This document shows, piece after piece, positions 14,818 through 17,764 of a stretch of DNA of 17,764 nucleotides (position 1 is the first letter of the stretch; each line of letters begins with the position of its first letter). Source of the stretch: an uncultured Solirubrobacteraceae bacterium (GTDB taxonomy: Bacteria; Actinomycetota; Thermoleophilia; Solirubrobacterales; Solirubrobacteraceae); NCBI GenBank assembly GCA_955652215.1, contig CATPAX010000016.1, positions 1 to 17,764 of the forward strand, written 5' to 3'. A program made the translations under genes and the position numbers. The notes below the pieces were generated by a model. That model saw only the letters and a program-made list of their open reading frames with translations. It ran no database searches and was not told the DNA's origin.

Positions 14818-14827
14818 TTTGTGCAAA
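14818..14827. promoter_or_regulatory. TTTGTnCAAA motif copy 3
   Basis: TTTGTGCAAA, 32 bp from copy 2, overlapping the GTG start codon (14821-14823) of the HAD-like gene. If it binds a regulator it would block that gene's transcription or translation start. Because part of the site is also start-codon context, it is weaker evidence than copy 1. Confidence 0.35.
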
Positions 14828-15345
14828 TCCTACATCCCCTGCTTCTAGTTGACGTCGATGGAGTCATCTCCCTGTTCGGGTTTGACCAGCAGCGACCACC
14901 CGCCGGACGCTGGCAATCGATCGACGGGATCCCCCACTATCTGTCCGCAGGCGCAGGAGCGCACCTTCGCTCGCTGTCCGAGAACTTTGAGCTCGCGTGG
15001 TGCACGGGCTGGGAGGAGAAGGCGAATGAATACCTTCCCTTGGCTCTTGGGCTTGCAGGCGAGCTCCCGCACCTGAGCTTCGAGGCCGTCGACCGCAACA
15101 CCAAAGCGCACTGGAAGCTCGGGGCGGTGGACCGGTTCGCGGGCGAGGCTCGCCCGCTGGCCTGGATCGACGACGCGCACGACCATCGCTGTCACGCTTG
15201 GGCCCGCGCGCGTCGCGGCCCCACGCTCCTCGTGGGGACCGACCCGGCGGTCGGACTGACCGCGGAGCACGTCGAGAAGCTCCTCAGCTGGGCGGCGAGT
15301 GCGACCAGCTCAGCCGCTGGCGGTGAGCGAGAACACCGGCGCTAG
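14821..15345 (+). CDS. Small HAD-like domain protein
   Basis: 174 residues from GTG at 14821, with GGAG 5 nt upstream; the frame is open further upstream but that part lies in the divergent promoter and the aminotransferase. HAD motifs: LLLVDVDGVIS (8-17; D11 and D13), motif II T62 in AWCTGWEEKAN, K99 in HWKLGAVDRF, and the acidic pair D117/D118 in AWIDDAHDH. The cap is minimal. It resembles the stand-alone HAD domains related to those in Swiss-Army-Knife RNA-repair proteins, but no substrate can be named; a phosphatase or nucleotidase activity is possible. It is divergent from the aminotransferase operon, and its last 36 nt overlap the 3' end of the convergent beta-propeller gene. Confidence 0.82.
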   Translation: MQILHPLLLVDVDGVISLFGFDQQRPPAGRWQSIDGIPHYLSAGAGAHLRSLSENFELAWCTGWEEKANEYLPLALGLAGELPHLSFEAVDRNTKAHWKLGAVDRFAGEARPLAWIDDAHDHRCHAWARARRGPTLLVGTDPAVGLTAEHVEKLLSWAASATSSAAGGEREHRR

Positions 15346-16374
15346 CCTCGCGGCGACACTCGCCCAGCTCGCGCCGCCGTCCATCGAACCGAACACCTCG
15401 CCCGACGTCGCGCCGAAGTACAGCTCGAGCGAGGATCCCCTTCCCGCGCGCGCGAACGCGAGCCGGAGCACGGTCAGGAAGGCGTCACGCTGCGGAAGCC
15501 CCTCCTCCCGGGCGCGCCAGCTCGCGCCGGCGTCGCGGGTCTCATACACCCGTACCCGGCCGCCGGGGGTGACCCTGTCGCGGTCGGCCTCGAGCGGGAT
15601 CACGAAAGCGCTGTCGGGGTCGGCCGGATCGAGCGCCATCGGGAAGCCGAAGTCCGACGGCAGGCCGTCGCCGATGTAGCTCCAGCTGGCTCCGGCGTCA
15701 TCGGAGCGATAGACACCGCCGTGGAACTGCATGAACATCCGCTCAGGCCTCTCGGCGGCGCGCTCCATGTGGTGCACGCACAGCTGCGTCGCCTGCTCGG
15801 GCGCATCCTCGGGCAGATAGCGAGCCACGATCCCCTTGTTCCCGCGCCTCCAGGAGCGCCCGTGATCCTCGGTCAGCCAGACCCCGGCAGCCGAGACCGC
15901 GACCGCCAGGCGGTCCGGATCGCCGGGCCACGGCGCGATCGAGTGAAGGCACAGCCCACCGCCGCCCGGCTGCCATGACTCGGCCTTCCGGTGCTCCCAC
16001 AGCGCTTCGTTCAGCTGCCAGCTCTCGCCACCGTCGGCGCTCTCGAACAGAACTCCCGGATCACCGCCTGCGTAAAGCACGCCATCCTCGCCGGGGGTAA
16101 TCACCCAGATGCGCTCGAGCGCCTCGTCTCCCCCCGCTGGAAGGGCGACACCCTCGGCCTGAGTCCACTCGCCCTGCGGGTCCTCGGTATAGAAGATCTT
16201 CGGGCCGTAGAACGGATTGGTGGTGGCGGCAAACAAACGACCTGTGCGCGGGTCGCGAATGGCGTACTCGATTGGCTCGCCCGCGAACGCTCGAGCGCTC
16301 ACACTGAATGCGGCTCCGTTCTCGCCGTTCAGCACGAACAGCCCCTTCTTGGTACCCACCACGAGCTCGGTCAT
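15310..16374 (-). CDS. BNR/Asp-box repeat beta-propeller (sialidase-like) protein
   Basis: 354 residues. Five Asp boxes (S-x-D-x-G-x-S/T-W type) are visible: SADGGESW (112-119), TEDHGRSW (168-175), SDDAGASW (224-231), TRDAGASW (279-286) and SMDGGASW (330-337), with a degenerate one near residue 62. Their spacing suits a six- or seven-bladed propeller. The N-terminus MTELVVGTKKGLFVL is typical of the actinobacterial exo-sialidase/WD40-like family. No signal peptide is seen, so it is probably cytoplasmic, and the catalytic arginines of true sialidases are not evident; a scaffold or binding role is as likely as hydrolysis. The ATG overlaps the stop of the MoaD-like gene (ATGA), implying translational coupling. 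Its 3' end overlaps the HAD gene by 36 nt. Confidence 0.88.
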   Translation of the reverse strand: MTELVVGTKKGLFVLNGENGAAFSVSARAFAGEPIEYAIRDPRTGRLFAATTNPFYGPKIFYTEDPQGEWTQAEGVALPAGGDEALERIWVITPGEDGVLYAGGDPGVLFESADGGESWQLNEALWEHRKAESWQPGGGGLCLHSIAPWPGDPDRLAVAVSAAGVWLTEDHGRSWRRGNKGIVARYLPEDAPEQATQLCVHHMERAAERPERMFMQFHGGVYRSDDAGASWSYIGDGLPSDFGFPMALDPADPDSAFVIPLEADRDRVTPGGRVRVYETRDAGASWRAREEGLPQRDAFLTVLRLAFARAGRGSSLELYFGATSGEVFGSMDGGASWASVAARLAPVFSLTASG

Positions 16375-16634
16375 GTTCCTCCAGTGATCGCGGGAAGCAC
16401 TTCGACTCGGTCCTCGCCGGCGACGCTCGTCGCTTCGTTCCCTCGCTCTCCGTTGACGTAGACGTTCAGGTGGCGGCGGATCGTGCGGCGTTCATCGAGC
16501 ATCCAACCTACCAACGCCGGGTATTCGTGCTCGAGCCCTTCGAGCAGGTCGAGCACCGTCGAGCCGTCGATCCGGTGCTCGGATGCACCGCCCGCGAGCT
16601 GCTTCAGCGGTCCCCAGACGCACACGCGTGCCAC
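16371..16634 (-). CDS. MoaD/ThiS-family ubiquitin-like sulfur carrier or modifier
   Basis: 87 residues from GTG at 16632-16634, with AGGA upstream. The beta-grasp pattern is clear: VCVWGPLKQLAGG, the STVLDLLEGLEHEYP helix, HLNVYVNGE and DRVEVLPAITGGT. In MoaD, ThiS and CysO the protein ends in Gly-Gly, which is adenylated and thiocarboxylated; here the diglycine (85-86) is followed by a single Thr (T87), so either a peptidase trims it or the protein works without activation. No E1-like MoeB or Mec+-type protease is in the window. It lies directly upstream of and overlapping the BNR propeller gene. The pairing suggests a joint role, but the partner pathway (molybdopterin, cysteine or protein modification) is not shown. 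Confidence 0.88.
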   Translation of the reverse strand: MARVCVWGPLKQLAGGASEHRIDGSTVLDLLEGLEHEYPALVGWMLDERRTIRRHLNVYVNGERGNEATSVAGEDRVEVLPAITGGT

Positions 16635-16643
16635 ACCCGAATC

Positions 16644-17414
16644 CTACGAGCGATCGAACGCTCCGTGGCGCCCGGCGCCGCCGCGGAAGCGCTCGAGTCC
16701 CGGGCCGACCTCCTCGAGCGAGGCGATCCCGTGGCGAAACTCGGCGGCAATCGCGGCCTGCTCGCCGAGCCCCTCCTGTTCGAGCAGCGACAACCTGTCC
16801 TCGCGCATGCACCGCTGCGGGAAGGCGGCGAGCTCGCGGGCGAGCTGCTCCGCGGCAGCCCTGCTCTGACCATCTGGCACCAGACGATTGACGAGCCCCA
16901 TACCCAACGCTTCGGAGGCCTCCACCGGGCGACCGCTGAGCACCATGTCCATGGCCCGGCTTCGTCCGATCAGCCGCGGCAGCCGCCAGGTCCCTCCATC
17001 CATCAGTGGGACTCCCCATCGCCGGCAGAAGACCCCGAACACCGCACTCTCCTCGGCCACCCGCAGGTCGCACCACAGCGCCAGCTCGAGCCCGCCGGCC
17101 ACCGCATGGCCGGCCACGGCCGCGATAACCGGCTTTGACAGGCGCATCCACGTCGGTCCCATCGGGGCGTCGCCATCGGCACTCACCCGATTGCCTGCCG
17201 GGGTGCCGATCGCCTGAAGGTCGGCGCCCGCGCAGAACACGCCACCCTCCCCGTGCAGCACCGCGACTGCAGCCTCGGAATCTTCGTCGAACTCCCTGAA
17301 GGCCGCCGAGAGCGCGTCGGCGGTGAAGAGATCAACCGCGTTCCGGCGCTCTGGGCGGTGCAGCAGCACTGTCGTGACGGGGCCCTCCCGCTCGATCCTG
17401 ACCGCCTCTGTCAC
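16644..17414 (-). CDS. Enoyl-CoA hydratase/isomerase (crotonase) family protein
   Basis: 256 residues from GTG at 17412-17414, 10 nt after the upstream stop and preceded by GAGG; a longer frame to 17462 overlaps the upstream gene and is rejected. Crotonase features: CAGADLQAI (61-69) and VAGHAVAGGLELAL (100-113), which supply the oxyanion hole, with E110 matching Glu144 of rat hydratase. The position of the second catalytic glutamate (Glu164, in FGQPE) reads FGVFC here, so ordinary hydration is doubtful; isomerase, hydrolase or another crotonase chemistry is possible. The FGVFCRRWGVPL signature marks a subfamily common in actinobacteria. The substrate is an acyl-CoA. It follows the acyl-CoA dehydrogenase in a likely operon and precedes the moaD-like gene by 9 bp. 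Confidence 0.92.
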   Translation of the reverse strand: MTEAVRIEREGPVTTVLLHRPERRNAVDLFTADALSAAFREFDEDSEAAVAVLHGEGGVFCAGADLQAIGTPAGNRVSADGDAPMGPTWMRLSKPVIAAVAGHAVAGGLELALWCDLRVAEESAVFGVFCRRWGVPLMDGGTWRLPRLIGRSRAMDMVLSGRPVEASEALGMGLVNRLVPDGQSRAAAEQLARELAAFPQRCMREDRLSLLEQEGLGEQAAIAAEFRHGIASLEEVGPGLERFRGGAGRHGAFDRS

Positions 17415-17424
17415 CGCCGTGGCC

Positions 17425-17764
17425 TCAGGCCGGGAGCGCCCGGTCGACGATCGCCCGGGCATCGAGTTTCGCCCCTAGCGTGCCGTACACGCGGCCGCAG
17501 TCGCCGGCAAGCCGCGACGCGCAGAACGCGTCGGCCACCGCCGCAGGGGCGTGCCGGACCAGCAGCGATCCCTGCAGCGCAAGCGCCAGGCCCTCGACCA
17601 CGCGCCTGGCGTGGAATTGAGGCTCCTCCGCGGTGAACAGGTCCATCACCTGCGCGCGCGCGCCCCGAAGGTGCTCGTCGAGTCGCTCGTCGGCTCCCGC
17701 GGCGAGCTCGCACTCGGCCATGAACGCCTCGAGACCATCCGGATCGCGGGCCATCGCCCGCAGC
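17425..17764 (-). CDS. Acyl-CoA dehydrogenase, C-terminal part (AidB-like), cut by window edge
   Basis: Only the last 112 or so residues are present; the frame is open through the window edge and begins LRAMARDPDGLEAFMAE, so an internal methionine at 17752-17754 is not the start. The sequence matches the end of AidB-type acyl-CoA dehydrogenases: helices with ARRVVEGLALALQGSLLVRH, then DAFCASRLAGDCG and YGTLGAKLDARAIVDRAL. The catalytic and flavin-binding regions lie outside. It is 10 nt upstream of the crotonase-family start, consistent with a shared transcript for acyl-CoA metabolism. Confidence 0.82.
   Translation of the reverse strand, partial: LRAMARDPDGLEAFMAECELAAGADERLDEHLRGARAQVMDLFTAEEPQFHARRVVEGLALALQGSLLVRHAPAAVADAFCASRLAGDCGRVYGTLGAKLDARAIVDRALPA

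Noticed and set aside
1..17764. Mobile elements, CRISPR arrays, toxin-antitoxin or phage-defence genes
   Set aside because: No transposase, integrase, repeated spacer pattern or defence-type domain was found on either strand; the exact tRNA end is not flanked by a visible attachment-site repeat.

Overview
The window is a GC-rich, densely packed bacterial chromosome segment. The six-gene MCE cluster, the HxlR regulator carrying an SCP2-like domain, the CdaR/PucR-type regulator, frequent GTG/TTG starts and 4-nt stop/start overlaps point to an actinobacterium. A Thermoleophilia/Solirubrobacterales-like lineage is my best guess, but this is an inference from style and gene content, not a proven assignment. 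No insertion sequence, phage gene, CRISPR array or rRNA was seen.

Left edge (1-1465): a thioredoxin-fold isomerase/DsbA-like gene (minus) is divergent from an HxlR-type repressor fused to an SCP2-like lipid-binding domain (plus). The repressor has no ATG/GTG/TTG before its winged-helix domain; a well-placed Shine-Dalgarno sequence points to an ATT start. Two tandem 10-bp repeats sit between the two genes.

Centre (1490-10418, minus): six different MCE (MlaD-type) proteins form one tight operon. Four junctions share ATGA/GTGA and one shares TGATG. Each protein has one N-terminal membrane helix, an MCE domain and a long helical region, as expected for a heterohexameric lipid-transport tube. No YrbE/MlaE permease or ATPase is present. 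A TTGACA-type promoter lies just upstream, followed by a possible 11-codon leader ORF that has the best ribosome binding site and ends in a GTGA overlap with an in-frame GTG of the first mce gene. Just upstream of the promoter is a tRNA-Leu with anticodon UAA.

Right-centre (10534-14723, minus): an omega-amino-acid:pyruvate-type class III aminotransferase, a PucR-type regulator and alanine dehydrogenase form a probable operon. The aminotransferase would move an amino group to pyruvate, and Ald would release it from alanine as ammonium while regenerating pyruvate. The promoter region, shared with a divergent HAD-like gene (plus), holds three near-palindromes of the form TTTGTnCAAA about three helical turns apart, which are candidate operators for the PucR protein.

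Right edge (15310-17764, minus): a partial acyl-CoA dehydrogenase, a crotonase-fold protein missing the second catalytic glutamate, a MoaD/ThiS ubiquitin-like protein ending GGT, and a BNR/Asp-box beta-propeller protein. They are closely spaced or overlapping and probably co-transcribed. The propeller gene overlaps the 3' end of the convergent HAD gene by 36 nt.
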